Shown: positions 24,693 to 36,480 of the stretch, in pieces
Numbering within the stretch: position 1 is the first letter of the stretch
How the letters are laid out: every line of letters starts with the position of its first letter
Origin: Pelargonium x hortorum
Lineage: Eukaryota > Streptophyta > Magnoliopsida > Geraniales > Geraniaceae
DNA: 64,000 bases
Assembly (NCBI GenBank): GCA_036897525.1
Contig: JAYMTJ010000011.1
Location: 118,008 to 182,007 of the forward strand
Direction: 5' to 3'
The notes under the pieces: generated by a model
Seen by the model: the letters and a program-made list of their open reading frames with translations, nothing else
What the model was told of the DNA's origin: nothing
Databases searched by the model: none
Position numbers and translations under genes: made by a program

Positions 24693-26512
24693 GCTGCCTC
24701 TATCTTAATCTTAAATTAGATTCTTTATTTACATTACATGATTTAAGAGTTAAATAAATGTGTTACTGAAAAAAGGAGTTCGTACCTTGCCTTGCTTGTG
24801 CCTTATCAAATTATCCAGAAACTTTGTTTGATGATCGACTACTGTATTTTTTAATATAAATATATAATGAGTCTAACTTCAGCTATCTGACCTGCGCTTG
24901 GTAAAGTTCTATACTTTGCAATTTTACAGCAAAAGCTAAAGAAGGCTCCGGCTCCGTTAAGGATTAAACTAAAGACTCCTAGATGTTTTCATTATCCCCC
25001 AAAGCTTAACCCAGGTTTCCACTTTAGCTGGCAGGAAACTAGTCAGTTCTCGTTCTTAATTTACAATTTTATAGAGTACAAGTACTTTTTCCTAGATAAG
25101 TAAAATAGAAGCTAAAGCTTAAGATTACAAGACTTTGTAACAACTCTAAAAAGGACAAAAAAAACTTGTTTGACTTGTAGTAAATTAAATATTAAGGATT
25201 TAGAATTACCGCTTTCAATAACCTACGCTTGGCGCTAGGAGAGAACTCTAATACACTCCTTTTATGTTCCAATTTCCAGGCCTTATAAATATAAGAATTC
25301 CTCCTTCTCTGGAGCTTAGACAAGGAAGTTTTCTAATCTTCCAAATTTTTTTGTTTGAAAGGATACCCTTTAATTCCACATATATTAACAACAAGGTTCG
25401 GGTACATACGTAAAGTAGTATAGGAACCCCTTAATTGTCTTTCAAAAGGAAATATGATAGACTCTCTATAGAGCTAAAAACTCCTAGGAAAAGAATTCTA
25501 GTGTAAAACTAACGCCAGGGACCCTCTAAAAGAAGTGACATAACGAGCTATGGAATTTAGGGCTTACCGAGTTTAAAATGAAATAAAGAGACTCCGTTTA
25601 AAGTAAAGACAAGGGTGAATGTAGTATTTCTTCCTTGAGTTCGAGACCTGGATAGATATTTAAGTCACATGCATGCCGGTGCAGCTACCAAATAAAAGCG
25701 GAATTGCCTAACTCAGTTACTAATGACACTCCCTGTCACAGGATTTAGGACGTGACAAGTATTCAATTTCGGCTTCTATAATACTTATAATACAAAGGGC
25801 TCCCTAGAGCAACGTATACCCGTGCTTTATCTGGAAACACTTAAAAGACACCAGAACTTATGGAATATCAGGGGAAGGGAAGGTATGCAGCATATACAAA
25901 AAATGAAACTCACCGAGGTCTTGTACTTTTTTTTATTAGATTTATCTAAGTATCTATCAGTTTATCCTAGTTTTACAGAAAAAAGCAGTCAATCAATGAA
26001 TGTATAAGGGGTCCTTAAAGGCTTCGTGTTATGGGGCCTCTAATCTAAAAGGAAAATTAACAGGGTGTTACTGCAATTTTGTAACAGAGCCTTGTGCCTT
26101 AGAACAGACTGGAAAAACTTAGTGGTAAAAAACCCGTTATTGTAATACTTAACAGGGCGGACTCTACTAAATAGTAAAAAAGGGTGTGTTAAGGAAAAGA
26201 AAAATGGTTTTTTGAACTAATATGCTACAAAAATGGGGAAGCATCCAACTTTCCATTAATCTAAAATTTAAAAACAGCCTGGATTTGCTTGACTTGTGGG
26301 TTCCTACTTCTAAAAAAGTGTATAATTAAAATGAATCGCTTGGTTTCGACTTCCTTTCAGGAAAGCTGCAAAAGAGACTAAGGTAACGCCCATTAAATGT
26401 TTTATGCCATTCCTTTATTTCAAGATGCCGGCTTCACTAGTGATAATTGGCTAGTTTTTTTTAAGTTTCTAATCTAGTTTACAGCCTCCCCGATTGTTAC
26501 AAACACAATGCT

Positions 26513-26532
26513 CTATATTATTCTATATTATT
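26513..26532. repeat. Tandem 10-mer CTATATTATT x2
   Basis: Two exact adjacent copies. Confidence 0.9.
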
Positions 26533-26929
26533 CCGCAGTTTTCCCAACACTCTAGTAACTTTCTTTTAGGATTTATACCCTAGTGATTCAGTGGTCACAG
26601 TTGAGATGAGAAGCATACTAGCATACGAGACGATAAGAACCTAAAATTTTGCTATAAATCCATAAAGTTTGAAAGGTTTCCAATTACTTTATTATATAAT
26701 AAAACCCCTTTAAGACATACACATAAATGAAATGGGATCCTTATTTACCAGCCCCTTTCTGAAAGTAGCTCTTATTTAGTACGAGTCCTTGCCAAGTATC
26801 TCACCTAATTCCTACTGAGATCAAAAAAAGACTTTCATTTTATTATAGTTCCTGGTAGAGATCATATCCCGAAGAAAAGCTATACCAGTACCTTGCGTGG
26901 GCTTCTTTTGATTTGACTTTAAGTAAGAT

Positions 26930-27200
26930 TGTGCGTTATGAACCATAGTTAGGTTTAGCGAATAGAAGTTCTGAAGAGAAGTCAAACAGGATTAGGACAG
27001 TTGGAATTGAATGGTTTAGTTCAGCAGTTGAAGTTCAGTAAATAGAGATTTAGTCAGCTTTAGCGGATAGAAGTTGTCTATTAGTTGACTATTTCATTCA
27101 AGTAAGTCTATCAGGTAGAGCAAGGTTGTAAAGCGTGGGTTTCCGGTCAAAATTAGAATTAGATAGAGTTCCCTTTTAGAAGTATGTTACTAAGTTTCGT
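26930..27200. repeat. G-rich patch with degenerate internal repeats
   Basis: Lines 26941-27120 contain 45 G against 19 C. The unit TTTAGCGAATAGAAGTT near 26954 recurs as TTTAGCGGATAGAAGTT near 27059, and looser AGTTCAG/GAAGTT words lie between. The patch reads as a decayed tandem array in which units have diverged past easy alignment. Confidence 0.5.
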
Positions 27201-28260
27201 TCAAGTTTACATCTGGTAATTCTTGTGCGCTTGGAAGAAAAGACATACATGGGATGGGTTCGAATCCGGGTTTAGTTATCTTAGTGTCTTGAATCACTTC
27301 TTATTTAGTCAATGCTTTCAAACTCATTCAGTCTTATAAGAACCTGACCCCATTCTGATGAGATGATAAGAAAGCCTAATCTCTACTTCTATTTGGAATT
27401 CGAGCCACTTTTATACCTCCATTTGTATGTCTTTTAGTTACCCACGTTTCTTTAACTGAGCTTATAAACTCCATAAGGATTTAGCCGCTCCTTATTGTTC
27501 AGTGCTCCTCAGTTATAGTAGTGATGAAAGGACATCCTCCGAACCAGATCTCTCGAAAGAGTCTGATTAGCCACCGGACTGAGTCTTCAGTCTTGAAAGC
27601 TCCCGTAGTCCTTATAGCAATTCCAGGAATGTTGCCCTTCAGTCAGAATTCCGAGTGATCCACTTGCTACTGTCATGTTCTCTGATCGCCCGAAAGAAAG
27701 ACCCCGCCTTCTCTTTACAGCTTTGATTTTGTTTGAATGGATATCTAGGAGCTTGTTCCTTAGCTTTCAATGAGCAAGCTGATATTTTCGAAGGAAGAAG
27801 AAAAAACCTGAGTTGTCAGGGTGACTTAAGTAAGAGAGAATCCGTTATTAGAGTCAATTGCCAGCAATACCTGTTACGGTTTCGGCTGAAAGAGCAAGAC
27901 CGGTATTGATTGATAGCAGTACCGAAGGTCTTAGTTTGTTAAGGGTTATTTAAGAGATCAGTGTCTTACCGAGTTTCCAGTAAGCAAGTTTCTTTGTGCC
28001 GTGAAAGGTGTTTTGAGAAAGAAGTGAGAAGAAGGTCTACAAAGTTAGGGTTTACCCATTATAGAGGGTTTTCAACTTTTATATGGGAGCCTTTTTTTTT
28101 CTCTTTTTGTGCAAGTAGAACCCGGGTAAAGAGCTATAACTCAATTAGTGTTACTTTTCCTTGGAAATACTTGAACAGAACTTTACTCTGATAGCTTAAG
28201 ACTTGTGTGAACTATAGGGTATGTTTCCTTAATAATGAAATCGATTGAGTAGGAAGCCCC
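27201..28260. other. Plant-mitochondrion-like spacer, no gene recognised
   Basis: This kilobase is less A+T-rich and has words familiar from flowering-plant mitochondrial spacers (GAAAGAAAGAC, TCGAAAGA, AGAGCAAGAC). That impression is part of my reason for the proposed source. A frame at 27961-28191 (76 codons, GTG start) gives a basic, Phe/Ser-rich product with no family resemblance. A T-loop-like GGGTTCGAATCC near 27250 lacks a matching stem beyond two pairs. Confidence 0.4.
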
Positions 28261-28656
28261 CCACATTATCTTAGAAATACCTTTCAATTTGTAACAGGAT
28301 CGGGAAATCCGTTGTTAAATAGAACTTATATCCCAATTGCGCTATTGAATAAAGCAGTAACACTCTAAAGTCAAGTTATGCAAGAGTTCCATTCAATAGT
28401 TTACGAGAGTGTAATAAGTTTCCTTCGGTTTCTATATTCGATTCACGACCTTCCTCACATACAGACTGGGACAGCTCTTGACTAGCAATGGGCTCGCTTA
28501 GAAAGTGATGGGGATTCCAGTGCTTGGTATACATACCTAGTATAAACCTAATAAGTCAACTTGAAAGTAAAGCACCTAGGGTTCTAAAGAAAGCTTTCCT
28601 AGATTGAACAGGTTCCAAGTTTCTTGAAAGGCTTCACCAGATATCAAATGGGTCTT

Positions 28657-28692
28657 GCTCTTACTGTGCTTACTCTAGCACTTACTGCTCTC
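28657..28692. repeat. Degenerate CTTACT quasi-repeat
   Basis: Four imperfect units ending in CTTACT or GCTCT follow one another. The same CTTACTG word occurs in the island at 6.6 kb. Probably a short tandem array in decay. Confidence 0.5.
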
Positions 28693-28842
28693 GGACAGGT
28701 ACTGATACCGAACAACTTGCTAGTGCTCATGAAAGAAGTCCTAAGTCTCATGAAACAAACTAACAAAGACTGAAAAAATCCTAAGGAAGTAAAAATAAGC
28801 GAGGGTTTTCTTGATGTTATTTTAGAGTATCCCGGTCTAGAG

Positions 28843-28856
28843 AAGGTACGTACCTT
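28843..28856. repeat. Perfect 14-base palindrome AAGGTACGTACCTT
   Basis: Fully self-complementary with no loop and no adjacent gene. Confidence 0.85.
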
Positions 28857-29064
28857 TCTTTTATTAGTTTAAATAAGATAAAAAGAGGTTGACTATTCCT
28901 TATATTATATTACTATAAGTCAGTGACCCTCCCTGCGCTACTGTTGGGTAAAAGGATGCACTCATTTATCTTAGAAGGCCATACCCCTCTTTAACGATAA
29001 AAGCAAGGAACAGGAGGTATTATCCTTAACAAGTAAAACTAAAGGACTATCCTGTACAACACAG

Positions 29065-29082
29065 GGATACTATGGATACTAT
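29065..29082. repeat. Tandem 9-mer GGATACTAT x2
   Basis: Two exact adjacent copies. Confidence 0.9.
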
Positions 29083-29343
29083 ATAGTAATATTGGATCTC
29101 CTATCCTCTTTTTATATACTCTTTATTAAGAATACCTAGTAATACAATACCAGCTACAGTAAGTACAGGGAACCCTAAGACCGTTAGAACCCGTAAGAGC
29201 GTAGCCACTAGGCTAGGGATGGTATAGTGCGTAAGAATCTCCTAGTAATTCCGTCAGGTATAGTCCATAGGAAGAATAAGGGGTTTCTTGTATAGAAATC
29301 CGGTAGTCATTCTGAGTCATTCTTTAGGGTTTCAAGTGTTAAT

Positions 29344-29360
29344 TAAAAGGGGTCCTTTTA
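29344..29360. repeat. Hairpin TAAAAGG-GGT-CCTTTTA
   Basis: Seven-base perfect arms and a three-base loop. It is a clean example of the AAGGGGTCCTT-type words that recur across the window. Confidence 0.8.
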
Positions 29361-32229
29361 TACAGATTATTAACATTAAAGTAAAGCTACATAGGTCTGA
29401 CTAAGAAGGGTAGTACAAAGACTGAGAAAAAAGAAAAACTGGTATTAATTAAGGTAGGTGCGTGCAGATAGCGAGTAACAAAGTATGACTGTACTAACTA
29501 AAACGACTTCCTTAGGGATTTCAATTCTATTTCACAGGAATCGCTAACTAGTAAGTAGGAGCTTCTAAGATATCTGTGCAATACAATAAAGTAGGAAAGA
29601 AGTCTCTAATTACATGCAAGGTTTGGTTTGTTAGAACGGGCTTTCCCTCCTTTCTTATTTGAATAAGGTTTAAGCCGGGTTATTTATAAAGACAGGAAGG
29701 AAGGTATAGAGTTAGCGGTTTCTTGTCTTTCTGAGCCAGTTAAAGTTAATAAGTAGAAGTAGTACAAGGTCATTTTACTTGCTGAACTTAACAGATGTTT
29801 AAGAGCAAAGCTTTGGCAGGGTTCTTTGCTACTTGACTATAGAGCTCTATAGGTAACTCAGTTTTCCAGAAGAAAGACGCTTTAAATATTTCTACTCTAC
29901 TTAAGCTTTTTCTTTATTAAACCTATAAAATAGAACTGTCATTTGCCCGAGACTTTAGATTTTCCACCCCTTGTTTAGGTTTGGGAGAGTAGTGTTTCAG
30001 GGATAATTTATATTACTAGTAGAATCCTACTTCTAACAACCCAGCAAAGAATCTGAACTATAATATAAAATGGCTTTTTCTAGAGCTTCTTAATTTTTAG
30101 GATCACCTAGGAACTCTGAAAAATAGTAGTCACAGCAAGTACCCTGATAAACCGAAGTTTCTAGGCCCTTTAGGCTCTGAGTCAGGTGAAAGGGAGCGAG
30201 GAGTGACAAAAAACTAGAAATACTAAAGCCCGTGGACTATAATAAATAAGCGATTCCACTACAGGAACCTATGCAGGAGTTGCTTTTGTAAACCCTGGCT
30301 TAGTTTACTAAAAAGTAGGACATACACTAAAACAGAAAGGCTACCTCTTGCAGCTGGGTAAACACCAAGATTTCAATATCACCCAGTTTGGATTTAAGAA
30401 AGAGCATTATCCGACAAGAGAAAAAAAGTTTTAACATATTAGGATACTCAAAAAAGAAAGGGCTACCCAGTATCAGTATACAAGAAAATCCAGACCTTTT
30501 TTTAAGGTTTATATAAATTACCCTGTTGTTTTTTCCACCTTCCGAAGTAACCTTAAGTTAAGGATTACCTTGGGTTTTTAGGACTTCTCATTGCTTACTT
30601 AGGTGAATTTGCAGGAACAAGAGTAAAGCTATTAAATTCATAAGTGAGAAACGAAAGTTATCCAGTAATTTTACCTAATACCTTTCTTTCTTTCTTGGTA
30701 TTCTTCTGAATATTCAAGGTATATCGCGTAATAAAAAAAGGTATGCAATGAAGGGAACTCGGTTATTTATAAGGATTAAAGACTAAACCTTGTTGAGTAA
30801 CTACTAAAGCTTTTCCGTATTTTTAAAGCAGCTCCTATTAAATAAAGGAAATATTTACCCTTACGGTTATATCAGAAGGTAGGTATGTATAGCGATGACT
30901 AAGCTAGCTTGTCGTAGGGTAGGGTCTCTCAAAGACTCTTGCTTCGTTTCCGGAATCTAGAATCTCCCGCGGGTGCTAAAGCTAGCATATTACTAGAATA
31001 AAGAGTAAACCCTAAGAATAATTAACAAAAAGTAAGGTCTATTTTAGGAATAACTCTTTTTTTGAAAAAAAAAAATAAGACTTGATATAATGAAAACAGG
31101 GCTACCTTACTATACTTCTTGACTAGGTAAAGCTTTTCTAAAAGGTATACCTTTATATCTTTCTTGAACTGGAAAGTTTTAAGAGAGGGATACTTTTCTT
31201 TAGCTTAAAGCTCACAAAGGGGTCCAAGAGCAATCTAGCTAAAAGTTCTTGTACAAGGTTTTTTACTTGGCTAACGGAGCTAGAGTAGAGTCATCAGACT
31301 TAAAATGAAGAGAAATCTACGGCATTATGCTTTACTTTCTGAAGACATTCTGGGGATCTAAAAGCACAAAATCAGGAATATTTCTTATCTATATGACATA
31401 TAGGATCATTTTGATACACGAGTTAGGGAAATCTGAAGTTACTCGTTATAACTACGAATGACTATAATCGGGGTTTGCACTTTTTTGCAGTCAGAAAGGC
31501 CATTTTTATTAGAGTGATGCCTTGAAAACAAAGTTACCCGGAGCTTCCTAAGGCAAGAAGCATCCCTTATTAGTATTAGACATAAACTTTTATTTACCTC
31601 TATCAGCTACAACTAATGCAGGACTACGCTCTCTTTCCCTTTAAGTTAGAAAGTTTACTGGCATAAAATCTTTATAGGTATTAAAAAAAGGCGGAATTTC
31701 CACGGATTCGCAAAGTGGACCTATACGAAACTTGAGGCTCGCAGCGGCGGTAGAAACTTTATTCTTTATTTAGTTATGTCTAAAATCGGGTGTCAGAATT
31801 TTTTCGAGGAGTATCGTAATGATTCCGAAAGAGAGATGCCTAAACCCTGAGTTTTCCACTTGATACTACAATTTTCGAAGCGAAGTGAGTACTCTTTCAA
31901 TCCCCCAAAACCTATGTGTGCTAGCCAAGTTTCATGAATTGCTGCTTTCGAGTGAGTCATATGAAAAATGTATGTATTTTAACTTTTTGCATTTTCATCT
32001 AGAAGTTACTGATTCCTATAGAGAAATAGAGAAAGGAGTCAAGTCAGAGGAAATTCTGTTGAATTTTCTATTATTATTTACATTGGAATAAAAAGCATAA
32101 AATTGCAGTTTCTGTTCTTTTTTAAATGACGCCAAGTCCCTTTTCAACAAAGCAAGGCAGCACTAAGAAAAAAACTCTTCTAACTAAATACACTTTGTCC
32201 TCTCTTGAAGGAATCCTGTTTAAGATATG

Positions 32230-32247
32230 AAAATCGCTTAGATAAAG
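32230..32247 (+). repeat. Exact 18-base dispersed repeat, copy B
   Basis: Identical to 22042-22059; see that entry. Confidence 0.6.
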
Positions 32248-35200
32248 GGACTGTGAACTGTAAAATGAACCTGACCCAATAGCGACCAAATAGCGGGGAT
32301 TTGAGTAGAAAGTATGCTAGAGGATGTTTATTAGTAGACAACTTTTATCGAGTTTTCGTCCGATAGACCGGATGCATTTTAAAGAAAAGCCCACGGTTCG
32401 AACCCGATCTTAGTTTTTAGTTCCATTTTTTTAAGTTGTACAAGATCAAATAAATAGATTTATTTCTCAAGAGTTCTTCTGCGGGAATTCTCCTAAACTG
32501 TCTTATTTCCTTTCCCTCCTGGATAGGGTTAAGGGGCTATAAAGAGTTTTCTGAGACAAAGAAGTAGGGATTCCAAGGCTAAAGTATACTTAAATAGAAA
32601 GAGCTCTAGTTTTCATACTAGTAAATAATTTTCGTTTGGAGTCAGGGGCTAGCTTATATTTAAGTTTTCCGAGGCTTCCTCACTTTCAATTTAGAGGCTC
32701 TATCGCGGAATCAGATATACGCTATGCCAATATTTTTGAACATTAAAAATGAATAGAATACTGGAATCTCCCTTTTTGGTATGCTCTAGATCTTTTCTTT
32801 TGTGGTTACTGTTTCCAATTCACTAAGTTTATTAAACAATTTCATAAGGATTGCAAATCCTATAATAAGTCTAGATAAGTAACGAAAGCAGAGCTTTTTA
32901 TAAGATATAAAGAAAGACTCCTGCGCCTCGGAATTTACACAAGCATTATAAAGTTTTCCGGTTTAAAGGGATTTCCTTTAGATCAGTATAACTAAAATGA
33001 AATTTGCTGGGAATTTAAATGAATTGCAGTTTTCGAGAAGCTGGGAGTACTCTGTTTTTAGCCTGCCTACTTTATTCCTACTTTTTGGGGGTGCGATGTA
33101 TAATAAATATAATGAGACTAAACTAAAGGCGCAATTAAAAAATAAAGACAAAATTTGATTCTAATGAGTCTTTTGGATCAAAAAGGGCCGTAACCTAGTT
33201 AGATTTAACTGGTTCAAATCCCGCTATTACTTGATACTGTTTAAAAGTGTTTGGCTGGTATCAAAAATTCCATACTTCTTGGGTATTCATTAGAGATAGA
33301 ATAGAGATTCTTCCTCTTAATTATAGTTAAGGGACCTAAAATTCTGACTCTAGAGTCCAGGTCTTCTTGGTTATTCTTGCTTTTTGTTCTAGTACAAACC
33401 CTGGCATTTTATATGTATTGTCATCATGGGTAGCTCAGGTCAGGACCTTACCGAAGCTTTAGTTGATACTAAAATTATGAAACTAAGAACTCTTTTTAGT
33501 AAAAAAAACTATAACGAGACTCCTTCCTTACAGAACTTGCTAGATCTAAAAGTGTGCCAGTTAGAGTAGAGACGAAACTAGAAAAGTATAGCTACGGGGG
33601 ACTCCTTGTGGATGTACGGAGGTGCTTATTTACCCCCCAAAAACTAGGGTATCCTCTGTTTACTTGTTTTTTTTACAGTAAGTATTATTATATAAGGAGC
33701 GGAATACCAAACCTTAAATAGCGTACTTTCAACCCCACTAGAGAACTTCAATACAAAACAAAGTGGACAATGTGAGTTTTTTATTTAACCTAGAAAATGT
33801 AGTATTTACCCTACTCTGAAATAGTGAGCCCTTACCCTCGTTTAGGAATTCCTTATCCTTTATCCTTGGGATCTTAAAAGCATGACATAAAGCAAGTAGC
33901 TTCCCTTTAGTAAGAAAACCTTGGCCTTGTTTAGGAATTCTTTCTTATACCATGTACGGAATTAGGGAGTCTAATAGCTAACTTACAGACTCGAAAATAG
34001 CTACACTTCCTTCCCTTTGCCCTTTGTTAAAAAAAAAAACTAGAAACCCAGTTTAGCCTTTACCAACTAAAGATTTGCTTGCATTTTAGGAACTTAACTT
34101 TCTAGGACTTATCTGTACTTTTCTAGCTGCTAGAAGCTATAGAATTATATAATAGGAGTGTAGGAGTCCCTGTCATGAGGGCTGTTGCTTGTACTGCTTA
34201 GTGTTGCTATTGTATTAGTCTTTCTCTTTTTGGCAGTTTATAACTCATAAAGTCTATTTACTCTTGGTAGTTACCCTTCGGGCGTATACCTAGCATTAGG
34301 GTTTACTTTGCGTAGAAGCTGGTTCAGTCTAGTTTCAGTCAGGAATCGAAGGTTTTTTATGCTTGTAGTTTTCATTATTCCCTTGATTTTGAGGATTTGT
34401 ATAGCATTAGTCACACGAAGAAAGAATACCTTTATTTAATAAGGAGGTGCCCTAAAGAAATTTGTGCTAACAGCGAATATGATGAATATGATATAGATAC
34501 ATTTCAAGTAAATTCAAAAGGGTTTACTAACCTGGAAATGGGAGAGGAAGACCCAGATTCCCTCTTATTTTGCAGCTCTGACAGCTCATGTTTTGTTATA
34601 TTGGAGCTCTAATTCCTTGAAGGATTTCCGGATACTCCGATTTAATTAGAGTCTGTCGTCTTTCTAGGGTTTCTGATAATAAGGATAAGTACTATACTTA
34701 AGGAGTGCACAAGATTCTTCTATATCTTTTCCTTGTTTCCCTTATCGTTTAGATAGGGAGCCCTTATTTATATAATATAGTACGGATTCTCCTTTTAGAG
34801 TATACTATAGGACCTTGAACCCGCGTCAAAAGTCTTTTTCGAGCACCGACCCAATTCTTTCTTGTGTTTCTTGGCTTTTCGATTAGCTATTTTCTTCCGG
34901 ATTCTTTGCCACTAAAGTAAGGATAAAGTAAGAAATTCTTACTGGTTTAGATCTCCTTCATTCCAATCTACGGAAAACCTTCTCTTTTTTTGTTATTAAA
35001 AATGGGGTTCAACTTGAGGTGCTTTTAATAATTACGTTACTTCGGATACTACAGACTACAGAATTGGGCTTGTAATAGCAAGAGCTCTGCAGTTAAACCT
35101 TAAAGTTTTCAAATATTTGTTTACAGGATTCCTAAAAAAGTGTTAGTTAAAGTCATTTGTTCTAGTAGTAAAACAAAGGCAGTTCACAAGGAATAAGGTT

Positions 35201-35394
35201 CAGTTAAGGATTTTTAAGATTGCTATAGAGCTAGCTATTCTTGAGTTTATTAGCTTGCTAGATAGGATAGTTATAAGTATAAGGAAGTTGACTCTATTCT
35301 ACACAAGAAATTTAGGAAGTCAAGTAAAGTACAAGGTATATAGGGGTACTCATGAGTAAGCATAAGCAAGGGGTTTTTGTACCCTATAGAAGAT

Positions 35395-35415
35395 ATACAA
35401 ATACAAATACAAATA
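35395..35415. repeat. Tandem 6-mer (ATACAA)x3.5
   Basis: Uninterrupted six-base repeat inside the G-skewed patch. Confidence 0.9.
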
Positions 35416-35814
35416 GCTCCAAAGACTAAGAAAGTTGTAGCTACAAGAGTGCGGGTATGAAGTGTAAGATAAAGAGTAATAACATGAAAGCTACAGTTAT
35501 TATTATCAAGAGGATAAGGTATAGCTCTTAAGATAGTGATACAGGGTTAGGCTTTCAAGAAGGATTTCTCTCTAGTGTAGGGAAAAAGGCATAAGAATTG
35601 AGAAGAAGGGTTTTCCACTAATTAATGAGAGCTGAGTGGTTTAGATTTTTACAAGCAGGAGAGAATAGACTTTCCAAAGGTAATAAGTTTCCAAGGGAGT
35701 TTTGAGCTACTCATTTTAGAGAGTTCCTAATTTTAGGTATTTTTAAGATTAAGAAGACTATAAAGATACAGAGTCTAACTCTGAGGAAAGTGTTAGTATA
35801 TGAAAGCATTAGTA

Positions 35815-35826
35815 TAGTAGTAGTAG
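35815..35826. repeat. Microsatellite (TAG)x4
   Basis: Four exact TAG triplets. A matching four-copy run occurs at 55822-55833. Confidence 0.85.
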
Positions 35827-35850
35827 TTATAGGTAGTTATTTTCCTAATG

Positions 35851-36300
35851 CAGTTTTTTTAAGCAGGGAGTTACGGGGGACTATAAAAAGTTTATAGAGA
35901 TTCTTTCTGTTTTCCAGGTCTAGAGGGATACGATAAGAAAGGGGAATTCCTGCTTGTTGTTCCTGTATTTGTATTCGGGATTAAAGTAAAGGTATTTAGG
36001 GAATACACACCCGGGGAGTTGCTTCTGTGTTCCTATGATTTCAAGTTTCTGATTCCTCAGGAATAATATAGAAGTAAAGTGAAGTGAAAGCCTGTTATTC
36101 TTGTTCGTGGTCTACTGTGTTGTGTCCCTATCCGTAAACAAAAGATTTCCCTTTTTTGGTAACTTGTAAGAATTGGGGGACTACAAGAGTTCAGGTCCTA
36201 CCCTATACACGTACACTACAAGAAAGTAAGACTGACAGTAACAGGGTACAGAATACCTTAACTAGAGGAGTTCTTATCGCACAACACTTCTAAGGAGAAC
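35851..36300. other. Gene-free tract, nothing notable
   Basis: Ordinary A+T-rich sequence between two oppositely skewed patches; no open frame or structure stands out. Confidence 0.6.
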
Positions 36301-36480
36301 CCCCTGAAATACCTTGTAAAAGAGCTCCGAGCAACCCCTTTACCTTCTATAGTCTAGAAATTCCCCTTCTTGACTTGCCTCCCCAAAAAGAATAGGACTC
36401 TTACCAACAAAACCTTGTACAAACTCCTCCTCTTACCTTATCCTCGATTGACTGTCCCCCTTAGGTACTCTGTAAGGCTG
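36301..36480. other. Strand-asymmetric patch, C over G
   Basis: In three consecutive 60-base lines I counted 58 C against 23 G. It lies about 450 bases after a patch of the opposite skew, repeating the arrangement at 23.0-23.6 kb in reverse order. Confidence 0.6.

Larger units (their letters stand above)
23661..26920. other. Gene-free A+T-rich tract
   Basis: No recognisable gene. The 61-codon frame at 25822-26007 has no supporting feature. It holds a perfect 16-base palindrome (24677) and an exact 10-base doublet (26513). Confidence 0.7.
28261..35130. other. Gene-free A+T-rich tract
   Basis: Short open frames at 31885-32091 (68 codons) and 34397-34612 (71 codons, acidic C-terminus) have non-ATG starts and no recognisable motif. 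It contains a degenerate CTTACT repeat (28657), a 14-base palindrome (28843), a tandem 9-mer (29065), a short-loop hairpin (29344) and the second copy of an 18-base repeat (32230). Nothing else notable. Confidence 0.65.
35140..35850. other. Strand-asymmetric patch, G over C, A over T
   Basis: Six sampled lines between 35161 and 35700 contain 81 G against 38 C on the plus strand. The patch includes a 6-base tandem array (35395) and a TAG microsatellite (35815). No long open frame on either strand. Confidence 0.6.

Noticed and set aside
27241-27290. GGGTTCGAATCC word suggesting a plus-strand tRNA
   Set aside because: T-stem pairing fails after two pairs and no cloverleaf forms upstream.
32385-32410. 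GGTTCGAACCC, a T-loop-like word on both strands
   Set aside because: Near-palindromic word; only three stem pairs on one strand and no cloverleaf.
33180-33240. GGTTCAAATCCC word suggesting a tRNA
   Set aside because: Third T-stem pair is mismatched and no other arm is seen.
34743-34778. GAGCC..TACGG..CTC spacing resembling group II intron domain V
   Set aside because: The arms do not pair beyond the outer three bases, and both ends are instances of the ubiquitous GG..CC words.
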